Assembly: GCA_026075535.2 (NCBI GenBank) | Contig: AP026550.1 | Coordinates: 7,440,001 to 7,504,000, forward strand | Source of the DNA: Tricholoma matsutake | Lineage: Eukaryota > Basidiomycota > Agaricomycetes > Agaricales > Tricholomataceae | Direction: 5' to 3' | Length of the DNA stretch: 64,000 bases | Shown here: positions 42,349-53,941 of the stretch, piece after piece | Numbering within the stretch: position 1 is the stretch's first letter | Layout of the letters: each line of letters begins with the position of its first letter | The notes under the pieces: generated by a model | Database searches by the model: none | What the model was told of the DNA's origin: nothing | What the model saw: the letters and a program-made list of their open reading frames with translations, nothing else | Made by a program: the position numbers and the translations under genes

Positions 42349-45300
42349 TCATTGAGTGGATTTTCTTTCTGCCATGGCATAGAGTGTGTCCCTATTCCCA
42401 GAATTATCGACGAGAGCGCGAAGCCTGCCAGCTTCCATCCTCAAGAGCTCTTTCGGACTGTCAAATTCAACCTATCAAACAATGTTATTGTTAGTGATGG
42501 TTTAGCTATTCAAAGAGAATTAATCACGCACAATACGTCCAGCGTCTAATACCATCTAGATATCCGTGGATGATGACATGTTACTGAAATTAGACAATTT
42601 AGGCGAGACTTACAATTTTATCAGCATCCATAATGGTCTGCAATCGGTGCGCGACTATAATGAGCGTCACATCCCTGCCTAACTCATGACGCAGAGACGA
42701 CTGGATAACAGAGTCGGTCTTATGATCTTCAGGGACATATAGATAAGTTGTAACTAAATGATACCACTAAAAATACCTATGGCAGAAGTAGCTTTGAAGA
42801 TGAGCTGAAATCAATACAGATGACTTTTCCAAAGCTTAGACAACCTAACCTTCATCCAAGATAAGGAGCTTGCTTCCACGGACAATTGCTCTTGCTAGTG
42901 CAAGGATCTGGCGTTGGCCAACAGAGAGGTTGCTCCCTCCGCCAGAAATAGAACTATCCAGATTGATTCTATCTCCGTCCATCTCACTCTGCAGGGAATA
43001 AAGGCCGGCTACACGGAGGGCGTCGTTTAGTGTTGTTGCATCATCGTATTGCTCGAATGGATCTAAATTGTGTCTCAGTGTACCACTAAGTAGTTCAGGC
43101 TGTTGTAAAGACATCATAGGTTAAGTCGCACTCGGCGCAAATTCTGGGGTAGTGAATATCGTACGGGAAAAGCACTCACAATCTGTGGAATAATCGTGAT
43201 GTTGGACCTCAAGCTGTCCAGATTCACAGAATTTATGTCTAAGCCATCATAGTACACGTTTCCTTCCGTGAAAATGCATCGTAGGAGGGAGAGGGCCAAA
43301 GAACTCTGTCACAATGAAGACGACAATTTAACACGAGGGATAGTAGACATGTCGCGTTTACCTTCCCAGAGCCAGTCCTTCCCACTTGCACAGTGAATCA
43401 GCGACGACAACTGAAAAAATGTGCTGTGACTGCTTACCGACGCCGATGCGCTCGCCTGACTTGACATGGAATGAGATATCGTGCAGAACCTTCGGTCCGT
43501 CGGCGGAATGTTTTGCCGACAAGTTCTCAACACGGATTTCCCCGCTTGCCGGCCAGTATGCTGGAGGTATACCACGTTCTGTAGGTTTGGGCTCTTGTTC
43601 TATGTTTACATAACCCTGGATTCGCTCCAAGCTTCTGTCGCTTTAGAATTTCTTGTAGAGTGTAGTGTTAAAGGACATCTTACCTATTACCTGATATCCA
43701 TACATGATAAGACCAAACGCACATTCCTTGTGAATAGTTTTATACATACCCTGGACTTCGAAGTCGTTCAGAGCTCTGATCCACCATAGGATGTGGGAAC
43801 TGAATCCAACTGACGAAGGAACATCAGTCCTGATGAACTTCGCTTATCATAGTTCATACAAACCTGCCATGTTTAGAGAAAAGCCGATGCTTGCAGCAGA
43901 TTGACCTTGGAAATAAACAAGATATGCCGCGAGTGAGGCAGCAAACATTCCGCTGATGGCGTCAATTCGGATACAAATCCACCTGTTCAAGTTGTAAAAA
44001 GTACGAGCTGCTCGGGTGTAGTGATTGATGCGACGAAGTGACTCTTCTTTAAAGGTCGTTTGAGCGCCATAAGCACGGATGGAGGCTAAAATATCTTTGG
44101 TTGACTAAATCTTCGGTCAAACGGATAGCGGCTTACGTAGACCAGCAATTGCGGCTCCAAAGCTGCACCTTCGTCCATAAATGCCTCACAGACGACATGA
44201 GTGGCGACTTACTGGCCAAGTACTGGAGCTTTTGCATTTGACATATTACGTTTCACTGACATTTGTGCAGCCATGTAAACTTGTCCATACCATCCTCCAA
44301 CTAGAGCGACGAAGACGCCCGGAAGGAAGAAGGCTGGGGAGAAAAATACCACTGCTCCAAACTTGACTAGCATCCCCATTGTCATTTCAGCAAGCCCCCA
44401 TAGTTCAGTGGGTATAGGACCATCCACTGCGAGGGTTCCATGAACAACAATTTCGCCTTTAATGAGTTAACCCGTACCAGCTCGCATATCTTGAGTACAT
44501 CTCATGATCACACGTGAAGTCGGCGTAACGTCAAGCCATCTAAAAGTGCATTGGTATTCATGAGGTATCGGAGCATTGAAGCACATGCCTCAATGTCGTC
44601 CCGAATACTGATTCGACGAGTTGTTTGTGAACAGTTCTTGACGCGCGCAAGGCTCCGAAGATGTATACCACAAACAAGCAGCAAAAAATAACAGCCGAAG
44701 ACAGCACAAGAGATCCTGTGATACTGTCAACATCAGAACAATAGCGCAAAGGGTAATCAGCGGGTACGGACCGTAGACACCAAGGTAACTAAAGCCCTCG
44801 AAATTAACATGCTATGGTGAGTTTGTGTTATGCAATAAGTACGTACTGGAAAACCGCGACTTCTGAGGGATCGTGCTCATCGTACTGGGACGCCCAGTGA
44901 CCCAGGTAACGCGTCTGGATGGCGTTTGAGAGGTTGGTGAGGAGAAGTCCACATCCGAAGACAGAAAAGAATAGGAAAGGATGATTGCCACCCAGACCAA
45001 GGAGGTAAAGTTTTACTGAATTCCATCAGTTTCCGAATTTTTGAGCAAGTCTGGTTGAACGTACAAGAAGGCCAGCTGATGTGACCTTGTTCCACTTCTT
45101 CTGCCGCTATCAATTTGCCATCATTCTGTTGTTCTTTGGCGGGTGTTGGATGGTCTACTTCGCCGTCTACCTCATGTAGGACATGCTCCTCTTCGGTGAT
45201 CTTCGCATCCAGCAAGCCATCAGTAAGCAGTACATCAGAAATTGACCCTCGGCTTGAGACCCTGCCATCCAACCCCATTGCAACTACGAAGGACGCAATC

Positions 45301-48300
45301 GGACGAGCCATGGCAACATTATGGGTCTATCAATGTGAAAATTAATAGCGATAGAGAGCTGATTTATGCAGCACGCACGACAAGGAGAACGGTCCTCCCA
45401 TGGATTAGATCACCAGAGAGGCATTTATCAATAATCCACTTCACCGTATGGACACTGGTCGTTGTGGATTGGAACCATGATACTTCGAACGATAAGCTGC
45501 GTACTCACTCTAGTGCAGCAAGGACGTCGTCCAACAGAAGGATGCTAGCTTGAGAATAAATTGCTCGAGCAAGAGTAATCCGGGCCTTTTGTCCACCACT
45601 GAGGGTAAGACCCTTTTCACCTATTTCTGTTTGGTCACGAGCCTCGAATAATTCGAGATCCCGCTCAAGACAGCATTGATGTATCACTTTCTTGTAGCGA
45701 GTCTCGTCAAATTGAGCACCGAAGACAATGTTTGCCTACACAACTGAGTCACGAAGATTATCACAATTGTCCGGAGCTCCGCGTACCATGATGGTTTCGT
45801 TCTGAACCCAAGATTCCTGTGCTGCATACGCTACTCCCAAGTCTCTAGGAAGATTGTACCATGATGGATGGCTAGACGGTAGAAAATGCATCTCGCCTTC
45901 ATCAGATCATAAATAATTGTCAGAGATTTAAAGAACATACGACCTACCGAGTAATGCCATGAGAAGAGATGTCTTCCCCGATCCTGTTGGACCGATGATA
46001 AGGTTGATGCGCCCCCGTTCGAAAATCAATTCGTCTTCTATCCTCAGAACGAACTTGCGTCTTGAAGGGGTGAGTGAACCATCGGCGTCACTAGACCATG
46101 CAAAGCTGGCACTGCGGAATCCGATTCTATCGTGAGTATCATCAGAAAGCAAATTTATTGGCTCTTTCTCGGAGAAGGAATCCAAGAGTTCGGTCTTGAA
46201 AGAGGCGTTGATATCCACATCAGCTCAAAAACGAAGAACGTACGTTATGGAGAAAGTCATTGACTCGATCCAGGGAGACCTTGCCTGTAACTGCCTGCGT
46301 CACTGCATATAAAATCATATGAAGCTGGTCCCGAAGCATATCGAAGACAGTTATGGAACTGAAGACCTTGGAAGCACTCAGTCGTTGTTTCATGATGACA
46401 GTCTATGTGTGCATTATTAGAGAAGACGTCTATGAGTAAGCGTTGGACACCAACGCTTGGGGCAGATCAGGCTTCTAACTTCAATCAGGAGGAAAGAAAT
46501 GAAACACTTACTATGCGGAGTAGGTTGCAACCATGGTGGCAACTGGAATCAAATAGCTAAGGACATGTATTTAGCACACGATAAAATGACGAGATAGGCC
46601 TTACTTTAAAGTGGCACCGATGAGATCAAGGAGTTGACGCCTCCAGATCCACTTCAATTCTGCCTCTCGCTTTTCGGAAACTTTCTCATCCATCTTTTTC
46701 TCCCAACCGAACATCTTGATCACACGCAACACGTTCATGGCTAGAACATCATGAATGAGAATGACATAACTATAGACATATAAACACTTGCTTTCGGTGA
46801 CGATCTGGACTCGAGCATCGGTCTTCTTCAGTCTGATCCCTTGGACGGCCTGGATAAGCTTGGTGACGTATCCGGGAAGGGGGAATAACAAGACAATGAC
46901 AGCCAGACCCACGAATGCACTGAAATGAATCAAGATAATTGTTTGATCGGGATATGGAGGAGCAACTCACCTCCACCCAAGGACGACGTACAAGAAAATT
47001 ATACACAGCGTGATCTGCAGCGGTATGTAGACTGCGGCCAATAAAAAGTCTCGAGCCTCCACAATGTTTGCCAAATCGGTAGTAACAAGGTTGTTAATTT
47101 TCCCCACAAGGTTTTCTCCGCTTGGATTTTCGTGATTGTCTACATCCTTGAGTAGGTTTGACACTTTGTCCTTACCCATACTTGAGGTACTGGACACTTC
47201 GCTAGAAGAACTGGCATGCAAGGTCTCGTCCCGAGAGTGAACAGTATCGCTTTCTGTCTCACTTGTAGACCCTGGTCGGTTATTTAGGGTTGAGTCTTCA
47301 TCGGACTGCGGCGGAGACAGGTCGACCATAATTTTCGTGTTAGGAGACATTATTGGAGAGCTGTCAGCGCTCACGCCAGAACTCGCATTGCTTTCAGCCT
47401 TGAATCGAATGCGAAGTGAATGCTCGAAGATGAGCTGGGTAACGATGCATTCTGCTCGCACCAATGTCTGAGTCTGTACACCAGGATTAGTAATGAATGG
47501 CAACGCCAGAAGCTTTTGGACATACCGCAATGCAAATGTACCACTGCCATGCTATAGTGACTATCATGGGACCTGCGAAAAGCCAGACGATCCAGAACCA
47601 AGGACGCATGATCGCGTCCTTGCCATGTGTTTCGAGGTATCTATAGCCGAATCGTCGTAGTCAGATACCAACAACGGATAATAGAAAGTAACAAACTCAA
47701 GTAGTTGCTTGATGCCCACTGGACCCGCGAAGCTCCCGAAGACTTGGAAGATGATAAGCACTGTGAGGATGATATATTCCTTTCGGAATGCGTGCATAAG
47801 TCCGAAGAAAAGATGAGGTTTCTTGACACCAGTATACAAGTCGAGGTGCTGCGAAACTGTCAGAGGCGTTGTCTGGGTCTGCAACACGTATACATACAGG
47901 AAAACTCTTCTCTGTCAGATGTTGTGCGTAGTCATAGTCTGCCAGTGGTGGCAGTTGGTCGTGTGTCAAATGCGGGACCCGATAAGCCAGGAACACAACG
48001 GGATCTAAGAAAGAATATATAACTAATGAAAAGATGGAGGCAGTTTGTTCTGCGTTTGGAACTGGCATAGGATCCTAAAGTTTGGGGCTCTGAATGCTGT
48101 AAAAAATAGATGACGAGGATTTCACCTTAGGGTTTACAGGCTTGTACTGCCGGGGAATGAATAGCGGGATAGCAATGCTTGTCAATGCAAGTATTACTGT
48201 CTTGGTCCACAGAACCCATCCTTCCGAAAGATCCCTAGGAGTACGCGTAAACGTGGCCAGAGGAAAGAGATCTCGGTAGAAGTAGATTCCAAACGTTGCA

Positions 48301-48983
48301 ATCAACAGAATAATGAGGTGTTTTGAAGCGACATTGCTCCATCGAGACGTAGCAGACAAGGATATAAGAGCCAGTAGAGATCCGTACAGCTAGTATGGAG
48401 GGCCTAAATCCACGAGACAACACTAAAATGAACAGAACATACGTAGTTCATGCACATGGATAACTCCAACTCCTTGACAGAAAGATTGTACCCTTGATGC
48501 ATGCGTTTATGTTTCTTTCCCCATTTCCCCCCCGACCCCAAACCTTGACAACCGCTCACATCGACATCAAGGGCGAAAGAATAGATAGAGAAACCAAGAA
48601 GGGCCAAACATCCTACTAGCTGTGCAACTTTGTACACAAATATTACTCCCCCACCATGATGTGAAATGTGCACACTAGATTCAGCAGACAAGTCGGCAGC
48701 GTGAACGTCAGGTCCGGAGTCTGGCAAGTGGTCAAGCTCAAATGATGGGGGGCTTTGGAATACTCGTGATTGCAAACGTTTGAATACGTTTGAAGAGAAT
48801 GTTAGGTGTAAAATCAGAATAATGGCTGACACTACCGCAATGTATCCCGGAAAGGCCAGGGTATCAGAAAGAAAGCTTTGCAACCAAAGTAAGCATCTCA
48901 TGTGGGCAAACTCGAAAAGTACTATCTTACATGGCCTTTTCCTGCTCAAGAAATGCAGAGATGGCGAGGGTTGTCCAGCCCAT
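42349..48983 (-). CDS. ABCC-family (MRP-type) multidrug/conjugate transporter, multi-exon
   Basis: Full-length ABC transporter with an N-terminal TMD0, two membrane domains and two ATPase domains, predicted to export organic anions or conjugates at the plasma or vacuolar membrane. Landmarks in order: TMD0 (48.9-48.1 kb), VPNAEQTASIFSLVIYSFLD (47.98 kb), membrane helices to 46.6 kb, NBD1 Walker A GPTGSGKTSLLMALLG (45.96 kb), signature LSGGQKARITLARA and Walker B ILLLDD (45.55 kb), second membrane domain (45.0-43.7 kb), NBD2 signature LSVGQRQILALARAIVR and LLILDE (42.88 kb), H-loop VAHRLQTIMDADKI (42.63 kb). About 15 short GT-AG introns. The C-terminal exon is VEFDSPKELL to a TGA at 42349-42351. 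The start ATG at 48983 is the first after an in-frame stop and splices in frame across a ~55 nt intron. Key motifs are intact and CpG is retained, so this is probably a working host gene. Confidence 0.9.
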
Positions 48984-49576
48984 GGTATAGGAATATGTGC
49001 CGTTATGAACAGTGAGACAGTGAGCCCTAGTGAGATATATATGATAGTGTACCTGGATAGCCACCGTCACCATGACCACCCACAAACTCCCGGCAGCTCG
49101 GCAAAAGTAGATTTGAAACTTCAGGGGCGCTCAATTACAGAAAATCTGGGATTTGGAAATTGCCATGGGTGTTATTTCCCTCCATAAAGGACATTTTCTC
49201 AACAAGGCAAGCACGCTATACAAGGGGGTGGCGAAACGGGAATCCCGAACCGCGAGTTGGGGCGCCCCGGGTCTGGCCGGAGGCCGAACAAAAAAAAAAA
49301 CGACCTGAGCCGAAATTAGGCTTTCTGCTGCCGTTTGAGCAGGACCCCGGAAGCTCCTGCAAAGGTTTGTCCGGGTTTTAGCATGTTTGAGGGGCAAAAA
49401 TTTGACATATACATGTCCGGACTTAGCATGTTTCAGCCAACTTTCGCCATAGGTTTGTCCGGATTTAGCATGTTTGAGAGGTCGAGATCAATAGAAAATT
49501 TAAATGTGCCTGTATTGTGAAGAATATGTTCCCGCGCACAGGCCATCTTGATGCTTTGATGTAGAAACAGAAGTCC
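48984..49576. promoter_or_regulatory. Divergent intergenic region with three direct repeats
   Basis: Lies between the minus-strand ABC transporter start (48983) and the plus-strand Ulp1-like gene (from about 49577). It contains GC-rich DNA with an A-run (49290-49301). Three copies of a TGTCCGGA-TTTAGCATGTTT repeat lie at 49364-49392, 49414-49436 and 49452-49478, spaced 46 and 42 bases apart. The placement suggests a shared upstream region, but binding-site function is inference. Confidence 0.45.
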
Positions 49577-50361
49577 ATGGTTGCGGCAAAGAATTTCCTA
49601 TTACGCGTTGACACGAGCGCGTCAATGACATCGCCCACATCCAATTTAGATGCCGTACGCGCAGAATCACAAAAATATGTTCGCGGCATTCGCAATATAC
49701 AGATCACTAGCACAGAATTCACTACCTTGATCGAAGAAGAAACAAAGATTCCAGCCACCATTGTGAATGCATACGGCACTGTTTTACAACAGCTCGAGGA
49801 GCAGAACGCTGGTCATTCAAACTTTTCCATCTTTTCGTCGTGGCTTGGTCCTCTGGTCAGTGGCTTGGTCAATGAGGGGAGAGCATACGGAACGATACAG
49901 GGCCATATAGAAGCTGCAGTGCATCGCAAATGTTAATTTACTTGCAACCAATTTGACAACCGTGCCAGTGTACGGAAAGCATGAAGGAGTCACTCTCTGC
50001 CAAAACATTGTGGCTTATCCCATTGTGCGGCAGGAACCCCTTGCCCTGGATCTTGGGATGGCTCGATTTTGCAAACAATGTGTTCGGCATCTTTGACAGC
50101 ATACCAGAGCTGCAGTCATACTTCTGTGCGGAACCAGTATGCAAGTTTGAGGAAATAATACATGACAGATTATTAACGAAGACAAACCAGTTGCTCCTAG
50201 AGGTGGCTGATAAAATTCTGGAGACTATCGGTTCTGAGTCAATAGAATGGGACAGGTAGATGCGACTCTTATCCTCACCTGGAGAACTTCAATGCCAGAT
50301 GGATGGCTGGTCCTGTGGCATCTTCGTTATGCTAGCAATGAAGCTTTCTGTTAAGAACTGA
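49577..50361 (+). pseudogene. Ulp1-like (C48) cysteine protease, degenerate
   Basis: Two open segments (49577-49936 and 49981-50361) in different frames, joined by a short intron or frameshift. The second has WILGWLDFANNVFGIFDSIP (strand and catalytic Asp region), LQSYFCAEP and, near 50290, GELQCQMDGWSCGIFVM with the catalytic Gln-Cys signature of Ulp1/SENP peptidases. The position where the family has the catalytic His (H-W) reads L-P-W, so His is replaced by Pro. An in-frame TAG lies near 50258. Ulp1 enzymes remove SUMO; in basidiomycetes this subtype is often mobile-element associated (recalled). Probably inactive. The first half matches the N-terminal part only loosely. Confidence 0.65.
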
Positions 50362-51044
50362 TCCTAGAGTGTGCATCGGAATCTGATTGGACACTGCAGG
50401 TGATAATAGCGGGAGTTGTCAGGTCAATGCAGATTCTGCGGGAGGGGAAACAGAAAGGACTTGGCTTCAGCTTGTAAGAAGCTGTGCCCTTCACCTTGTC
50501 TGGTGTCCTAATTTCAAGTCGAAAGTTTAGAGGTAGGAGCAGGAAAGTGCAGGTAAACATGGGGAGGAGTGCGGAGGGACTTAGGTTAAGTTCAGGAGAG
50601 GTTAGAACTTCAGAAGGAGACTAGAGGTCGAGTTGAATGGAGTTTAGACTCTTAGAGAACTGAGGTTGGAGTAGAAGGAGGTTTAGATTGACAGGATAAA
50701 GTCGAGTCTATGTCAATATACAAACTGAGGAATACAAGGCGAAACTAACTAAGCTTAAATACTGTAGTCTGGAATAATGTGGAACAGGGATGAAGATTGC
50801 GGCAGTGTCTCAACTGCATAGATAAATTATCTAGTGGGAGCCACACAGGAATCCATAGTCAAATTTGCAATAGAGACGGCAGCCTTGGGAAGGCAGCCTT
50901 GGATGCTGTACAAGGCAGCCTGGTGCACAGCAGTGTGGGCAGTGCAAGGCGGCTGGGAATGAAATCGGAAGGAGTAGACAAATGTCGGGTTCAACATGCA
51001 GGAAAGAGTCGGACGGATGCAGGTTCCGATCGGGCAAGGAATGG
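50362..51044. other. Spacer before the Gypsy element
   Basis: G/A-rich text with repeated AGGTT/GAAGGAG words. A Ser/Gly-rich frame (50797-51044) contains AGCCTTGGGAAGGCAGCCTTGG repeats (quoted in parts: AGCCTTGG twice). No recognisable product. Confidence 0.35.
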
Positions 51045-52050
51045 TGATAGGTCCACTATGGCAGCAGAGCTCTGAAATCAAGATATCACACTCAGACACC
51101 TCCTTCCCAAAGTTCTACAATTTTGTGAATGCTTACAAACAACTATGAATGCATGAAACAACCAAACAACACTTCGAAACATTTTGAAAGACTTTGAATC
51201 ATTTTGAACGACTTCGGCCACCGTATTCCTATCATACCGAACCTTGAACACACACTCCCACCATTACACACACTAATGCATCGTGTTCCCACCACCACAA
51301 ACATGAAGAAACACAACGGCTAGCAACTTAGTGTGCATCAAGGCGCTTTTCGACATATTCATGATTTATTGGAACCACAAGACAAGGAGATTTGATATAT
51401 CATGTATATGGCATGTTTTTTTTTCTTATCATTTTCTCATTTACTTCATAATTTTGACACATTGTTCACTGCCTCATGTTTACCACATGTTTTGCCTCAT
51501 GGCCTTTTACCTTATTAGTACTATCTCTCTAAAACATATATAGTTTGGTGTATTTACTGTCGATAGAGCCAGAAAATCATCTTCTCACATTGCCTATCAT
51601 CTGACTTAAGGGTTTAACTCTTGAGTTTTAGCTCAGTCTTTGCCCGAACTCACTCAAAGTATTCTGAAACTACATCGTTTCGCCACATCGACTCTCAAAA
51701 CTCTTGTCACATCGCCTATCTGTCATGTCATCATCTCTTACCTCACTTTCAACTATTGTCAGCATCTCCCAAACTCATGAAACCATTGGAGGTTCTCGAA
51801 CTTCTCCACATCACTGCTAAACTCTCTCATATTGTTTCAGAATGCTTCATAGTGTTTTGCATTACTTCAGATGGCTTCACAGAACTTTGCACAGTCTAAT
51901 ATGGCTTTGCAATGTCGTACAGTACATTTACCGGCCTTTGGATAATGCAGTGATATTCAGTACCACCTCATAACCTTTCTCTGACTTGTGTTATATCTCC
52001 TAAGACCTGTTTAGTTGGTTTTGGTTGAGTTTCTGGGTTGAGCATCATCA
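51045..52050 (+). repeat. 5' LTR of Gypsy B
   Basis: 1,006 bp, from TGATAGGTCCACTATGG to GAGCATCATCA. CATATATAG at 51535-51543 is a candidate TATA element. It differs from the 3' LTR mostly at CG versus TG/CA positions (e.g. CCGTATT/CCATATT, ACCGAAC/ACTGAAC), with one short indel near 51515. Confidence 0.95.
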
Positions 52051-52381
52051 TTCTGGAGCCCACTGCAAGGGGTTTCTGAATCATTCATCACCTAATCCAT
52101 CTAGAATCTCCCGGCTTAGGCCAACCCAAGCCAGAAACCTCCGAATCGACACTCGCCACACCTTCGAATCTCTCAAACAATCAGGAGATATCCTAAGTCC
52201 AGTATCCAAAGCAGAATCAACACATCGTTGACTATTTCCCTCACCCATTCCATCGTCTTCATCTTCATCTTCTACTTCTTCATCCTCAGCTTCTAGTGCT
52301 TCATTCATCTTTCCAAATACATCAACACCGCTACCATCTATCACCCAAGTCCTAACCCCTACCCCAAGAGCTATTGCACTC

Positions 52382-53845
52382 ATGACTACACAAGCTACTA
52401 TGCCAGCTCGTGGTCACTCCACAGCTCCGAAGTTTGATCCTACTCAGCCTCGAGAACTTCAGAGATACTTTAATGAACTTGAAATGCTGTTTCCAACATG
52501 CAGAATTATTGATTCCGAAGATATGAAGAAGCATGCCTGTCGATACATCGACATTGATACCTCTGAACTTTGGGAGTCAATCCCAGAATATGATGCAGGG
52601 GTTTCATTCAATAAATTTCATATAGCTATCCACAAGTTGTACCCTGGATCTGAAGATGACTGCAAGTGGTCAATCGCCGATATGGATAAACTGATCAGCG
52701 AACAACTTTGCATTGGTATCTACGATGTGAACAAATTAGGATCATATTACAGGTCCTTCTACAATATCACTAAGTTCCTCACCACGAAAAATCGACTTTC
52801 AGCAGCTGAACAAAGCAGAGCCTTCATTTGCAGCTTTCAACCAGGATTATGGACGTGAATCATGCACCATCTAGAACTCAAATTCCCTGACCACTACCCA
52901 GACAACCCCTATCCTCTCGATGACATTCATGCTGCTGCAAAATTTGTTTTAGCAGGTACTACATCATCACGAACTCCCTCGGCCTCAACCTCGCAAGTCC
53001 CATCCTCATCCTTGGCTTCGACCTCTATTGCTACTACCTCTACATCGTTGCCACAAATCAAAACAGAGGATTTATCAATGATTCTCGAGAAATTTGCAAC
53101 CACTCTCATCACAGCCTTAACAGGAGCTCGACCCAACAATAACAACAACAATTCCCCCCATGTTAATCAAGGGTTTCACCAGGACCAACTCGAAAATTTA
53201 GTTTGTATTTTCTGCGGTCTTTTGGGACACTTCATTAGTGATTGTTTGGTCTGCCAAACATATATTAATGACGGAAAGTGTAAGAAGAATGCCGAAGGAA
53301 AAGTTGTGTTTCCGAATGGACAGTTCATGCCACGAAACATCCCTGGGCATTGCATCAAAGATCGCATCGATGAATGGATTCGTCAAAACCCAGACATAAA
53401 TATCGTCCCTGCCCTCATGTACGGTATTGCCCCTTCCCCTGCTCCAGCTCCCACTCCTAGGGGAATCTACCAAATCACGGACATGAATACTGCAGCTGAT
53501 ATTTGTATCGCTTGCTTAGAACAAGAATTATATGCATTACAAAGTGGCCAAACCTTTGCTCGACACAAACCCAGTCCAATCGCAGCTCCTGTGGTTCAGC
53601 CATCAATTTTGTCCATGGCTCCATCAGCAGAACCAGTAGCCCTTCCCACTCCAACCGCTGCACCACCATCTATATCCTCTACCGCAACCAATCCAGCTTC
53701 ATCCAATATAGCACCATCAACGACTTCGCAGACGACTTCGAATTTGCAATCCACGCTGAATTTGCAACCACTCGTGAGTTTGCAACCCCCAATTCATCCT
53801 TATGCCACAGCTTTGGAGAACACTTACTTACCCCCTCACGAATGA
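52382..53845 (+). pseudogene. gag: Gag of Gypsy B, with zinc knuckle
   Basis: ATG 52382 to TGA near 53845. A capsid-like N-terminal domain (PRELQRYFNELEMLF) runs to a TGA at about 52856, where the reading continues in the same frame as IMHHLELKFPDHYPD, so the stop sits at an Arg position. Then a Ser/Thr/Pro-rich linker, a zinc knuckle CIFCGLLGHFISDC (CX2CX4HX4C, about 53203-53245), and a C-terminal Pro/Ala/Ser-rich tail. Apart from the one TGA the frame is intact over 487 codons. Role: particle assembly and RNA packaging. Confidence 0.85.
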
Positions 53846-53941
53846 AACTTTGCCTCTACTAGTAAAGGTAAAGAATGAGATGGTCCTTCATACCACACTG
53901 TAGCCCCCATTCAGAATGACACCATTGCTCAGGACATATTT

